Of a DNA stretch of 64,000 bases, positions 35,304 to 44,012 are shown piece by piece. The notes beneath the pieces were generated by a model, which was not told where the DNA came from, made no database searches, and worked only from the letters and a program-made list of their open reading frames with translations. Both the position numbers and the translations under genes were made by a program. This DNA comes from SYOC01 sp964441775 (lineage in GTDB: Bacteria > Desulfobacterota > Binatia > Bin18): contig CAYTVL010000019.1 in the NCBI GenBank assembly GCA_964441775.1, positions 1-64,000 on the forward strand, in the 5' to 3' direction. How positions within the stretch are numbered: position 1 is the stretch's first letter; each line of letters begins with the position of its first letter.

Positions 35304-36314
35304 ATGAAAGCCTGGGAAATTAAGGACACTTTTGCAATCGAGTCGTTGACCCTTTCCGAGCGGCCTGACCCGGCCCTACTGGCGGGACATGTCCGCGTCA
35401 GAGTCAAAGCCGTTTCTTTGAACTACCGCGACCTTGTGACCGTCAAGCATGGCGGTGCGCGGCAGGTGCGTTTGCCACTAATTCCTTGCTCCGACGGGGC
35501 TGGTGAGGTCGTTGAGGTCGGTCCAGGCGTGACACGGGTCAAAACCGGCGAGCGTGTTGCCGGCATCTTTTTTCAAAATTGGCTCGCGGGAGACATTCTT
35601 TCCGAGCATTTTGCTTCGGCGTTAGGCGGATCGATTGACGGGATGCTGGCGGATCGGGTGGTGCTGCATGAAGACGGGATCGTGCGTATTCCTGACTACA
35701 TGACTTACGAGGATGCGGCGACATTGCCTTGCGCCGCTGTGACGGCCTGGCAGGGATTAGTCACCAAAGGCAACTTGAAAATGGGCGATACCGTGCTCGT
35801 GCAGGGCACCGGCGGTGTGTCGATCTTTGCCTTGCAATTCGGCGTGATGGCTGGCGCGCGGGTGATCATTACCTCGAGCAGTGATGAGAAGCTGGCTCGG
35901 GCCAAACAACTCGGCGCTTGGGAAACGATCAACTACAAAACCACGCCGGATTGGGCGAAGCGCACTTTGGAGCTGACGAAGGGGGAGGGAGTAGATCACG
36001 TCGTCGAAGTCGGCGGGGCTGGCACGCTGGAGCAATCTTTTAAAGCCTCTCGCGTTGGCGGTACGATCAGTCTGATTGGCGTGCTGACTGGATTTGCCGG
36101 GAAGATAGATCCTTATCCCATGCTGATGAAAGGTCTGCGCCTACAAGGCGTCTACGTCGGCTCGCGGGAGATGTTTGACGCGATGAACAAGGCGATGGCG
36201 ATCCAGCAGACCAAACCGGTGATTGACAAAGTTTTCCCGTTTGCTGAGGCGCGCGCCGCGCTCAAACTGATGGAAAGCGCCGCGCATTTTGGCAAAATTG
36301 TGATTGCAGCGTAG
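35304..36314 (+). CDS. Medium-chain (MDR) NAD(P)-dependent alcohol dehydrogenase/quinone reductase
   Basis: ATG 35304 has the strong ribosome site GAAGGAGGAA; in-frame sequence upstream belongs to pyrD. The product has 336 residues. The N-terminal GroES-like domain contains VSLNYRDLVTVKHGG and PCSDGAGEVVEVGPGV; the catalytic-zinc ligands of classic alcohol dehydrogenases are not evident. The Rossmann part has VLVQGTGGVSIFALQF and AGARVIITSSSDEKLARAKQLGA. This places it near the zinc-independent quinone-reductase side of the family. The substrate is unknown. Confidence 0.9.
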   Translation: MKAWEIKDTFAIESLTLSERPDPALLAGHVRVRVKAVSLNYRDLVTVKHGGARQVRLPLIPCSDGAGEVVEVGPGVTRVKTGERVAGIFFQNWLAGDILSEHFASALGGSIDGMLADRVVLHEDGIVRIPDYMTYEDAATLPCAAVTAWQGLVTKGNLKMGDTVLVQGTGGVSIFALQFGVMAGARVIITSSSDEKLARAKQLGAWETINYKTTPDWAKRTLELTKGEGVDHVVEVGGAGTLEQSFKASRVGGTISLIGVLTGFAGKIDPYPMLMKGLRLQGVYVGSREMFDAMNKAMAIQQTKPVIDKVFPFAEARAALKLMESAAHFGKIVIAA

Positions 36315-36337
36315 GACGATTTTGAGGAATTTGACTC

Positions 36338-37990
36338 ATGAGCACAAGTCCTTTAGCGGGACAGCAGGCTCCAGCGGCGCTGCTCGCTAACATTCCCCGG
36401 TTGATTACCGCGTACTACGCCGAACGACCTGACCCCCAGGTGCGCGAACATCGCGTCGCGTTTGGTACGTCGGGGCATCGGGGCTCCGCCCTGAAGTGCG
36501 CGTTCAACGAAGCGCACATCCTCGCCATCAGTCAAGCGATTTGTGAGTATCGGCGGCAACAAGGGACTTCTGGTCCCTTGTTGCTCGGCATGGACACGCA
36601 CGCGCTATCGGAGCCTGCTTTCGTGAGTGCGCTGGAAGTGTTAGCGGCCAATGGTGTCGAGGTGATGATTGACAAAGACGACGGCTACACGCCCACGCCT
36701 GTGATCTCGCACGCCATCCTGACGTACAATCGTGGCCGCACAGCTGGCCTCGCTGATGGCATTGTGATTACGCCGTCGCACAATCCGCCGGAAGATGGCG
36801 GCTTCAAATACAACCCTCCGCATGGCGGTCCGGCGGATACAAAGGTGACGCGTTGGATTGAGGACCGAGCCAACGCGATTCTTGCTGATGACTTGTCCGA
36901 CGTGCGGCGGCTTCCGTACCAGCGGGCGCGTACCGCAGCCACCACCCATCGACACGACTATGTCAATGCTTACGTCAACGATCTTGATGCGGTTATTGAC
37001 ATGGACCTTATCCGCAATGCAAAACTGTCGATCGGTGTGGATCCACTAGGAGGATCGGGCGTGGCCTATTGGGAGCCCATTGCCGAACGCTACGGGCTGC
37101 GGCTGACCGTGGTTAGCACTACGGTCGATCCCACGTTTCGTTTCATGAGCGTGGATTGGGATGGGAAAATTCGCATGGATTGTTCCTCGCCCCACGCGAT
37201 GGCCAGCGTTATCGCGCTGCGCGACCACTTTGATGTCACGTTCGCCAATGATACCGATAACGATCGTCACGGTATTGTCACTCGCAGTGTTGGGCTCATG
37301 AATCCCAATCATTACCTTGCTGTCGCCATTTCCTATCTGTTCCAACAGCGGACAGGTTGGCGGACAGACGCGGCGGTCGGCAAAACTGTGGTCAGCAGCA
37401 GCATGATTGATCGGGTGGCGGCCAAGCTTGGACGGCGACTCGTTGAAGTGCCGGTCGGGTTCAAATGGTTCGTAGATGGGCTGTTGGACGGCTCGTTCGG
37501 TTTTGGCGGTGAGGAAAGCGCTGGGGCTTCATTCTTACGACGTGATGGCTCGGTCTGGAGCACGGACAAAGATGGCTTGATCTTAGGACTGCTGGCGGCG
37601 GAAATCACCGCCAAATTTGATCGTGACCCTGGCGAGTGCTATCAAGACCTCACTCGCGAGTTCGGCGCGCCTGTTTATCAACGCATTGATGCGCCCGCCA
37701 TGCCAGCCCAGAAGGCTATTTTACAAAAACTCTCACCGCAACAACTGCAAGCCTCTGAGCTAGCCGGAGAAAAAATTCTTTCGGTGCTCACGTCTGCCCC
37801 GGGGAATGGCGCAGGGATCGGCGGGCTGAAAGTCGTCACCGAAAACGGCTGGTTCGCCGCGCGTCCGTCTGGCACGGAAGATGTCTACAAAATTTATGCG
37901 GAGAGTTTTCTTGGAGAACCGCATCTCCGACGTATTCAAGAAGAGGCGCAAGCGCTTGTCGCCGCCACGTTCACGTCAGCAGGGGTCTAG
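36338..37990 (+). CDS. pgm: Phosphoglucomutase, alpha-D-glucose phosphate-specific
   Basis: This enzyme interconverts glucose 1- and 6-phosphate. The 550-residue length matches the bacterial Pgm form. The catalytic phosphoserine lies in VITPSHNPPEDGGFKYNPPHGG, the magnesium loop is FANDTDNDRHGIV, the sugar-binding loop is FGGEESAGASFLRRDG, and the phosphate-binding tail is ARPSGTEDVYKIYAESF. All four active-site loops are intact. It starts 23 bases after the MDR gene and is probably co-transcribed with it. Confidence 0.96.
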   Translation: MSTSPLAGQQAPAALLANIPRLITAYYAERPDPQVREHRVAFGTSGHRGSALKCAFNEAHILAISQAICEYRRQQGTSGPLLLGMDTHALSEPAFVSALEVLAANGVEVMIDKDDGYTPTPVISHAILTYNRGRTAGLADGIVITPSHNPPEDGGFKYNPPHGGPADTKVTRWIEDRANAILADDLSDVRRLPYQRARTAATTHRHDYVNAYVNDLDAVIDMDLIRNAKLSIGVDPLGGSGVAYWEPIAERYGLRLTVVSTTVDPTFRFMSVDWDGKIRMDCSSPHAMASVIALRDHFDVTFANDTDNDRHGIVTRSVGLMNPNHYLAVAISYLFQQRTGWRTDAAVGKTVVSSSMIDRVAAKLGRRLVEVPVGFKWFVDGLLDGSFGFGGEESAGASFLRRDGSVWSTDKDGLILGLLAAEITAKFDRDPGECYQDLTREFGAPVYQRIDAPAMPAQKAILQKLSPQQLQASELAGEKILSVLTSAPGNGAGIGGLKVVTENGWFAARPSGTEDVYKIYAESFLGEPHLRRIQEEAQALVAATFTSAGV

Positions 37991-37991
37991 T

Positions 37992-39047
37992 ATGAAATTC
38001 GGCTATTTTACGTTAACCGACAATCCACCAGCCTACGGGGCTGCCCGACGGGACCCAAACCAGTTTCTGCGCGACGTGCTGGAAGAATGCCAGGCTGCCG
38101 AAGAACTTGGTTATCACTCGGCTTGGGTGCCGGAGCACCACTTTGGGCTGTTCGGCTGCTTGCCGTCGCCATCAGTGTTTCTGGCTCATGTCGCCGCCAA
38201 GACCAAGCGGATTCAGCTCGCGCCCGCCACAGTGCTGCTTCCGTGTCAGCATCCCCTGCGCGTCGCCGAAGAATTTGCTCTTCTCGATCTGTTGAGCGAC
38301 GGACGGACCGTATTCTCGGCGGGGCGCGGCTATGACAAACGGGAATACGACGCTTTTGGGATTCCTTTTGAAGAGAGCCGTGATCGCTTTAGTGAAGGGC
38401 TGGACCTGTTGCGCACAGCCTGGACCCAGGAAGAATTCACCTATCACGGACAGTTCTACTCGTTGCCTGAGCCCACGACCTGTTTACCTCGCCCCGTGCA
38501 ACAACCGCATCCTCCCATTTACGTGGCCTGTTTCAGCCGCCCGACCGTTGAAATGGCGGCGGAACAAGGGTTTCATACGCTATTTGCTCCGTTCGCAGCG
38601 GCGATGATGTTCGGCAGCGTCGCCGCTGCCGTGCAGACGTATAAAGACCTGGCCGCAAGTCACGGTCATCCGGACGCTCGCGCCAAGTGTTCGTATTTCG
38701 TAAACATAGTAGACAATAAAGCCGAAGAGTTGGCGACCAAAGAACGCTTACGGCTCTATCTCCATTCCGTGCTGCCTGCATTTCCCGGCGACCGCGCTTC
38801 GGCGCCGCCGCATATCGCCTACTTTGCTGACATCGTCGAGCGATTACAGAAAATGAAAGCTGAAGATTTCGGCGAGCGCAGCGTCGTGACTGGCGACGCC
38901 GACACCTGCATTTCCGTCCTCAAGAAGTGCGAAGCCGCAGGCATTGAGGAGGTCATTCTCTATTTCAACTTTGGGCTGCTGGACCACAGGGCCACGCTGA
39001 AATCGATGGAGCGCTTCGCGCGTGAAGTGATGCCCCATTTCTCGTAA
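37992..39047 (+). CDS. Luciferase-like (LLM class) flavin-dependent monooxygenase
   Basis: I choose ATG 37992, one base after the pgm stop, giving 351 residues. The bacterial luciferase-like TIM barrel is clear: KFGYFTLTDNPP at the first strand, AEELGYHSAWVPEHHFGLFG, then RIQLAPATVLLPCQHPLRVAEEFALLDLLSDGRTVFSAGRGY. Such enzymes use FMN or F420 and act on varied organic substrates; neither cofactor nor substrate can be fixed from sequence. The related enzyme at 40047-41063 shares the same motif set. Confidence 0.9.
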   Translation: MKFGYFTLTDNPPAYGAARRDPNQFLRDVLEECQAAEELGYHSAWVPEHHFGLFGCLPSPSVFLAHVAAKTKRIQLAPATVLLPCQHPLRVAEEFALLDLLSDGRTVFSAGRGYDKREYDAFGIPFEESRDRFSEGLDLLRTAWTQEEFTYHGQFYSLPEPTTCLPRPVQQPHPPIYVACFSRPTVEMAAEQGFHTLFAPFAAAMMFGSVAAAVQTYKDLAASHGHPDARAKCSYFVNIVDNKAEELATKERLRLYLHSVLPAFPGDRASAPPHIAYFADIVERLQKMKAEDFGERSVVTGDADTCISVLKKCEAAGIEEVILYFNFGLLDHRATLKSMERFAREVMPHFS

Positions 39048-39074
39048 CCAGCTTCGTCAGCCAATAACGACGCG

Positions 39075-39458
39075 CTATTTACACTTTGGATCACACGCCG
39101 CCATCTTTCCGGCGGCCTCTTTTTCGCACGATTCGCTGGCGGCGTAACTGCCCTTGGCTTCCGTGCACTTGATAATGTCGTTGTAAGGAATCGTGACACA
39201 GTTCCGGTAACACAGCGGAGAGTCTTTGCCGCCGGCGGCAGTCAGTTTGTCATTCATATAGGTGGCGACGGCGATCATGCGGCTAATCACATTGGTCTCG
39301 CCTTTTTCCGCCGGTTTGGACGGTTTATAATCGGCGGGATAGCCATCTTCCGAGAACACAAGACGTGTAGGAGAGAACAGTATTCCGAAAAAGGCGCCGC
39401 CAATGAGCCATTTCATCCAGACGCCCATGAACTTGCTTGTTGAATTCCTTGCATGCAT
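39075..39458 (-). CDS. Hypothetical Cys-rich exported or anchored protein
   Basis: The start is ATG 39458, with ribosome site GAGGAGG immediately upstream. The 127-residue product has a hydrophobic segment at residues 13-30 (WMKWLIGGAFFGILF) that is a signal peptide or anchor. The mature part has six cysteines in pairs (CYRNC, CTEAK, CEKEA, ACDPKCK), suggesting disulfides in the periplasm. I do not recognise a domain. Convergent with the luciferase-like gene upstream. Confidence 0.6.
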   Translation of the reverse strand: MHARNSTSKFMGVWMKWLIGGAFFGILFSPTRLVFSEDGYPADYKPSKPAEKGETNVISRMIAVATYMNDKLTAAGGKDSPLCYRNCVTIPYNDIIKCTEAKGSYAASESCEKEAAGKMAACDPKCK

Positions 39459-39596
39459 ACACTTCCCCTCCTCAGTCGCGAGTGCAGATGGGGTGTTTCT
39501 TACCTGCCTGCTCAACGTTCCGCAACTCCGATGCGCATCATGTCCTGTCGGGAATCAAGAATTCTTCGTCTTCAGCCGATAATAGCAACGTTGTCC

Positions 39597-40022
39597 ATGC
39601 GAAGAACTGCTACACAAATCATCCTCTGGAGTTTACGGCTGTGCTCGGTGGCCATTGTGTTGTGGTGGCCGGCAATACTGCGTGATCCGATTTATACGCC
39701 CAGGCAAGCACGGCTCACTGGGCAGGCGCTCCATCTGCCGTCCTCAGCGCCGGTGGCGGCGGAGGACGAGCACGCGTTGGCGATTTTTTGGGGATGGGAA
39801 AATCGTGCGCTCGTCTCTAGCCGTTGGTTTCTCGGTCCGTATCGAGGCCTACGGAATCCTGTAGGACGCATGCAGACCTTTTTCGTGCTTGGCCTCTTTT
39901 GGGGGATCGGCAGCTTACTGCTCTTCTTCTTGACCTCACGAGATGAGGCTGTCCTGGCACAACGAAAATCAGGCCCACTCGCGTTTCTCTTCACGCCAGT
40001 ATGGAAGTGGTTCTCTCGCTGA
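39597..40022 (+). CDS. Small hypothetical membrane protein
   Basis: From ATG 39597 it encodes 141 residues with two membrane segments: residues about 8-25 (ILWSLRLCSVAIVLWWP) and 96-113 (TFFVLGLFWGIGSLLLFFL). A 70-residue loop lies between them, and a basic C-terminus follows. No family is recognised and the ribosome site is weak. It lies between a divergent small exported protein and a convergent luciferase-like gene. The membrane pattern makes it a plausible real gene. Confidence 0.5.
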   Translation: MRRTATQIILWSLRLCSVAIVLWWPAILRDPIYTPRQARLTGQALHLPSSAPVAAEDEHALAIFWGWENRALVSSRWFLGPYRGLRNPVGRMQTFFVLGLFWGIGSLLLFFLTSRDEAVLAQRKSGPLAFLFTPVWKWFSR

Positions 40023-40046
40023 GTTGATGCTCGTAACCTGAACCCT

Positions 40047-41063
40047 CTATTTCCGCACACTCGGCAGCACCTCTTTGGCGAAGAGTTCCAAAGAGCGCGT
40101 GACTTTCGCGGGGTCCATGCCAGGCATCTGTACCCCCATAACGAGATGGGTGCAGTGGTAGCTTTTCCGGAAGCGTTCGAGGTGTTGTATCACTTGGTCT
40201 GGCGTGCCGATCATGACGTGGCCTGAGAGGGCGCGGCGCATCTCGCTTGGGTTTTTGAAGGGCCAGATGGTTTTGTCTCCGGGTACATCATTCGCTTCGG
40301 AGAGAATTTCTCCGTAATACTCCATCGAGTTGAACAAGTGATCCTGGGTATCGTCCCATGCTTGATCTTCCGTAGCGGCGACATAAACCGTACGCACCTG
40401 ACCGATATTGAACTTGGTTGGATCGTAGCCGTTTTCCTTGAGCGTTTGTTGATACAGCGGGGCAGGATCGGGCCCCAGTGTCGCCATGAGATGGCAGCCC
40501 ATGCGCGCGACTCGCTGAATGGCTTTCTCGGCGCGCGCGCCCATCCAGAGCGGAATATGCGGCTGTTGCACGGGGCGTGGCGATAACGTCATGCCTTTTA
40601 CCCGGGTAAACTTGCCGTCGAACGTGACGTTCTCTTCGGTCCACAAACGGCGCACGAGTTCCACGCCTTCCGCGAGACGGGCGGAGCGTTCTTTACGTGG
40701 AATATGGTGGGCTTCGAATTCTTTGGCCGCATAGCCTTGCCCCGCACCGAGGTCGAACCGGCCATTAGAGAGAATATCAATACACGTCGTATCTTCCGCC
40801 ACGCGCACCGGGTGGCGGAACGGCATCAACATCACATAGGTGCCGATGCGAATGCGAGTGGTGCGAGCGGCAAGGGCGGCGGCGGTCGTCAACGGTGAGG
40901 GATTGTATCCATCGTCGGCAAAGTGGTGCTCCGCGAGCCAAACGTTGTCGTAGCCGAGTTCATCTGCTCGTGCGATCTGATCGAGGGTGGCTTGGTAGAA
41001 CTCCGACCACGGGCGTCGCCATTGGCGCGGGTTGCGAAAGTCATGAAGGATGCCGAATTTCAT
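40047..41063 (-). CDS. Luciferase-like (LLM class) flavin/F420-dependent oxidoreductase
   Basis: I choose ATG 41063: the ribosome site AAGGAG ends just before an earlier ATG (41072) and is correctly spaced only for 41063. The 338-residue protein has KFGILHDFRNPRQW, ADELGYDNVWLAEHHFADDGYNPSP, RIRIGTYVMLMPFRHPVRVAEDTTCIDILSNGRFDLGAGQGY and a C-terminal GTPDQVIQHLERF, the usual LLM pattern. Its 5' end lies 14 bases from the end of the PRISE-like reductase gene, so the two form an operon. Confidence 0.9.
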   Translation of the reverse strand: MKFGILHDFRNPRQWRRPWSEFYQATLDQIARADELGYDNVWLAEHHFADDGYNPSPLTTAAALAARTTRIRIGTYVMLMPFRHPVRVAEDTTCIDILSNGRFDLGAGQGYAAKEFEAHHIPRKERSARLAEGVELVRRLWTEENVTFDGKFTRVKGMTLSPRPVQQPHIPLWMGARAEKAIQRVARMGCHLMATLGPDPAPLYQQTLKENGYDPTKFNIGQVRTVYVAATEDQAWDDTQDHLFNSMEYYGEILSEANDVPGDKTIWPFKNPSEMRRALSGHVMIGTPDQVIQHLERFRKSYHCTHLVMGVQMPGMDPAKVTRSLELFAKEVLPSVRK

Positions 41064-41076
41064 GAGGACCATCTCC

Positions 41077-42168
41077 TTACACTGGCGGTAAGAGGCGTAG
41101 CTCTTGAAAGCGCCGGAACCACTTGCGAAACATGTCTTCAGTGTCCATACAATCGTGGAACCCAGCTTGCCGTGCTTTGATGGTGCTGACCAGCATGGAC
41201 GGCGGTAGCCGGTCCACTCCTTGGGCAAAAATCAGATCCGTGAAGATGAACGACTGACCAACGTACTCTTTGAGGCTGGCTGGAGCGCGAAGGTTATACT
41301 TCTTGACAATCGCCGCCCATTCAGCGTCATGTTTCGGCATTTCTTCCATCAGAGAAAGGGGCTGGGGCGGACCGACTTCCATGCCGAGCGTCTCTGCAAT
41401 CGCGGGCCAGACATTTTGCCACACGAACACATCACCATTGGTGATATTAAAAGTTTCGTTGGCTGCGGCGGGCGAGGCGGCAGCCCAGGCGCAGGCGCGC
41501 GCCAGCAGGTCCGCATCCACCCCTTCGGTCAGCCACGGTGCGCTGCCGGGAAACGAGAGCGGCTTGCCTGCTTCCCGTAATAGGGCGGCATACACGCCGA
41601 TGGCGGGAATGGCATTCATGTTGCTGCCGAGCGATTCACCAAAAATAATCTGCGGGCGGAAGATCGTCCAATGCCAATCCTTGCCTGCTTGTTGGGCGCG
41701 CAGATAATCTTCTTGCAGCCAGTAAAAATTTTCATGCGGATGACGGGGCCAGCGTTCGCGCGCTGGCACGGGGAACGGTTCGATATGCGCCCCGTACGCC
41801 TTCGTGCCTTGGAGTAAAGAGACATGTTGGAGTTTGGCGGCGACGGCGGCAAGCGGCTCGAAGAGATTACGGAGCATGGCCAAATTGGTTTCCATCTGGT
41901 CGCGCTCTTGCCAGCCGCGCACCAAGCCGGGTTTCTCGTACAACGCGGCGTAAACCACGTGGGTGACATCGCGCATCTGGCTAAAGACTTCGGCACAGCG
42001 CGCCTTGTCCAGCAGATCGACGGAGACCAGCGTCGCGCCTTCGAGACCTGGCGGGATACGACGCGAGACGCCCACGGCTTCCCAGTCTGGCAGTTGGGCA
42101 AAATGCTTCACTGCGGCGAAGCCCACGAGACCGGACGCGCCGGCGACTAAGACTTTTCGTTTGGGCAT
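41077..42168 (-). CDS. SDR-family reductase, PRISE (progesterone 5-beta-reductase/iridoid synthase-like)
   Basis: This is a 363-residue extended short-chain dehydrogenase. The NAD(P) motif is VLVAGASGLVGFAAVKHF. The active-site region reads LLQGTKAYGAH followed by NFYWLQEDYLRAQQ, a layout typical of PRISE enzymes, where a Tyr and a Lys sit in unusual places compared with the classic YxxxK. RPQIIFGES and the C-terminal substrate domain follow. These enzymes reduce activated C=C bonds of enones. It precedes the luciferase-like gene on the same strand; together they suggest oxidation and reduction of a cyclic or terpenoid compound. Confidence 0.85.
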   Translation of the reverse strand: MPKRKVLVAGASGLVGFAAVKHFAQLPDWEAVGVSRRIPPGLEGATLVSVDLLDKARCAEVFSQMRDVTHVVYAALYEKPGLVRGWQERDQMETNLAMLRNLFEPLAAVAAKLQHVSLLQGTKAYGAHIEPFPVPARERWPRHPHENFYWLQEDYLRAQQAGKDWHWTIFRPQIIFGESLGSNMNAIPAIGVYAALLREAGKPLSFPGSAPWLTEGVDADLLARACAWAAASPAAANETFNITNGDVFVWQNVWPAIAETLGMEVGPPQPLSLMEEMPKHDAEWAAIVKKYNLRAPASLKEYVGQSFIFTDLIFAQGVDRLPPSMLVSTIKARQAGFHDCMDTEDMFRKWFRRFQELRLLPPV

Positions 42169-42198
42169 GAGGAGACCCCTTGCTTCGCTCTACACGAC

Positions 42199-42280
42199 AA
42201 ATCCCCCGCTTGGCTTCGCCTTCGTCGCCCCCTCGGTGAAAGGGGGCCGACAGGCACGGAGCGGCTGGCAGGGGGATTGT
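42199..42280. repeat. Intergenic palindromic repeat (AATCCCCC family)
   Basis: The outer arms AATCCCCC at 42200 and GGGGGATT at 42271 enclose an inner hairpin with CCCCC and GGGGG arms (42228-42246). It lies between two minus-strand genes, the cupin and the PRISE reductase. It looks like another dispersed repeat family. Confidence 0.65.
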
Positions 42281-42321
42281 TCTTTTGCGCACATCCTCGG
42301 AAGGAATTTTCGGAGAGTCGC

Positions 42322-42789
42322 CTATGCAGCTTTCTTCATTTTTTTCTTCTGCTTGGCGGCGTCCAGCATCGCCTGGACAACATGGCCGTTGAGGATGCCG
42401 GAGAATTTGCCATCCGGGCCGTGGAAGGCGACAGGACCATACACATTGGCGAGATACACAGTATCTACGGGATGTGACGTGGCTTCGTGGACGGCGCCAG
42501 CTGGTTCGTAAACCCAATCCCCAGCGCGAGCAGAACCGCCACGATAATCGAAGCCGCCGGAGATCACATAAAAGTCCGCCGGACCAATGTGGGTGTGGGG
42601 CGGGTTCACTTGCCCCGCCTTTGCTCTGACGAGTGCGCTCCACGCGCCGGTCTCTTTGCTGATGCGCAAGACCTGGAATTCGTTGCCGTCGCCGGCTTGG
42701 ATCCATTCGCCTTTGTCGGTATGAACGAGTGACGCGCCGATCGGGTCGAATTTGGGTTTCGCCGGTTTCGCGGCTTTTTTCGCGGGCAT
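42322..42789 (-). CDS. Cupin-domain protein
   Basis: ATG 42789 follows the ribosome site AAAGGAGGA. The 155-residue product has a Lys/Ala-rich N-terminus, then a single cupin barrel: VNPPHTHIGPADFYVISGGFDYRGG (motif 1 with the HTH pair) and GDWVYEPAGAVHEATSHP (motif 2 with the final His). These residues can bind one metal. The C-terminus is very Lys-rich. Function could be a small dioxygenase, isomerase or binding protein; neighbours do not decide. Confidence 0.82.
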   Translation of the reverse strand: MPAKKAAKPAKPKFDPIGASLVHTDKGEWIQAGDGNEFQVLRISKETGAWSALVRAKAGQVNPPHTHIGPADFYVISGGFDYRGGSARAGDWVYEPAGAVHEATSHPVDTVYLANVYGPVAFHGPDGKFSGILNGHVVQAMLDAAKQKKKMKKAA

Positions 42790-42977
42790 GAGGAAATCCT
42801 CCTTTATGATGGTGGTATTGTGACCGTATTGCCAGGGAGTGCAAAGAAGCGCAAGGCCTAGGTTGCTTGAGCCTGCCTCGTGACGAATAATTATTATTGT
42901 TGACAGTACAAAAAGAGAAGCATAGAGCAACACTTTACCCCAATCGTCTTGAGACTAACTGAGATAGTCGACTTGAT

Positions 42978-43601
42978 ATGCGACGCCCTTTTCACAAAAC
43001 AATGGTTCGGCTCCGTCTTGTTCCAGGGCAGGACCCGCCGTATCCAGTGTCCGCGACCAGAGCCGGCATGGTGGGCATGCGGTGGTTCATCGCGTCCTTG
43101 TCGGTGCTTTTCATTACGACGCTGACCGCGTGTTTAATGGTGACGGTTGAGACGGGTGCTTGGCGTGCTGATGCGGTTCCGGGGCTGACGCGCAAGTTGT
43201 GGATCAGCACGCTGTTCCTGCTTGCGGTGAGTGTCGTGTTGGAACAAGGACTGCGCCTGATTCGCCGCAACCGCACCCGGGAACTCTATTGGATCCTGCT
43301 CGTGACGTTTCTGCTGGCGCTGGGATTTCTCGCCAACCAGACGCGGGTGTGGCTGTCGCTTGACAATATCCAGTTGCCCACAAATGCGCGAACGCTCTTC
43401 GCGTTCTCCTTTGCTTTGATAACAGGTTTACACGCGCTCCACGTACTCGGTGGCTTCGTACCATTGGCCGTGTGTACGGTGCGCGCCTCACGGGAACGCT
43501 ATTCCAGTTTTGATCACATCGGGGTGACGTATTGCGCCATGTATTGGCATTTTCTCGATGTGGCGTGGGTGGTGATTGTGTCCGTGTTGTTGTTGCTCTA
43601 A
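42978..43601 (+). CDS. Heme-copper oxidase subunit III-like protein (COX3/NorE type), stand-alone
   Basis: This 207-residue membrane protein has five predicted helices. The C-terminal half shows the subunit III pattern: TGLHALHVLGGF (helix with HxxHV), then YCAMYWHFLDVAWVVIVSVL, the family signature YWHFLDxVW. No subunit I or II genes are adjacent, so it may serve an oxidase encoded elsewhere, or be a NorE-like accessory protein. The length is typical of the short bacterial form. Confidence 0.85.
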   Translation: MRRPFHKTMVRLRLVPGQDPPYPVSATRAGMVGMRWFIASLSVLFITTLTACLMVTVETGAWRADAVPGLTRKLWISTLFLLAVSVVLEQGLRLIRRNRTRELYWILLVTFLLALGFLANQTRVWLSLDNIQLPTNARTLFAFSFALITGLHALHVLGGFVPLAVCTVRASRERYSSFDHIGVTYCAMYWHFLDVAWVVIVSVLLLL

Positions 43602-43610
43602 TCGACTCTG

Positions 43611-44012
43611 CTACGACGCAGGGCGTTGAATCCAGCCGGGGTTGTTGACCACCAGTTTCTCGCGTACGGACTCGCGCACGTGGGCAAGCACTTGTTCTCG
43701 ATAGGGGCCGGAATCGGCGTCTCCATGCTGAATGCATCGACACAGCTCTTCGGTGCGCCGACGAATGGCCTGCTTGAGCGCCGCCTGCGTCGATGGCTGG
43801 GCCTCTTGCGGGAGCAGTCCATTCAGCCGCTCCCATTCCGCAGTCAGTTGAGTTTCCTCTGCGTCGAGTTCGCGTACGACCGCCCGCAGCGCGTTGGCGG
43901 CGACGCGACAATAGAACTGACGGGAGCCCGTTAAGTTGGGTACGACCTCTTCATTAAGAAACTGTGTGACCGCGTCAAGTATTTCATGCACGGCTGGACG
44001 ATCTTGCATCAT
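43611..44012 (-). CDS. DUF6285 domain protein
   Basis: From ATG 44012 it encodes 133 residues, mostly helical: PAVHEILDAVTQFLNEEVVPNLTGSRQFYCRVAANALRAVVREL is the conserved N-terminal stretch. The start overlaps the phosphotransferase stop (ATGA), so it is translationally coupled. DUF6285 proteins regularly accompany acyl-CoA dehydrogenases and APH-like phosphotransferases, as here; their role is not known. Family assignment is from memory of that gene trio. Confidence 0.75.
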   Translation of the reverse strand: MMQDRPAVHEILDAVTQFLNEEVVPNLTGSRQFYCRVAANALRAVVRELDAEETQLTAEWERLNGLLPQEAQPSTQAALKQAIRRRTEELCRCIQHGDADSGPYREQVLAHVRESVREKLVVNNPGWIQRPAS

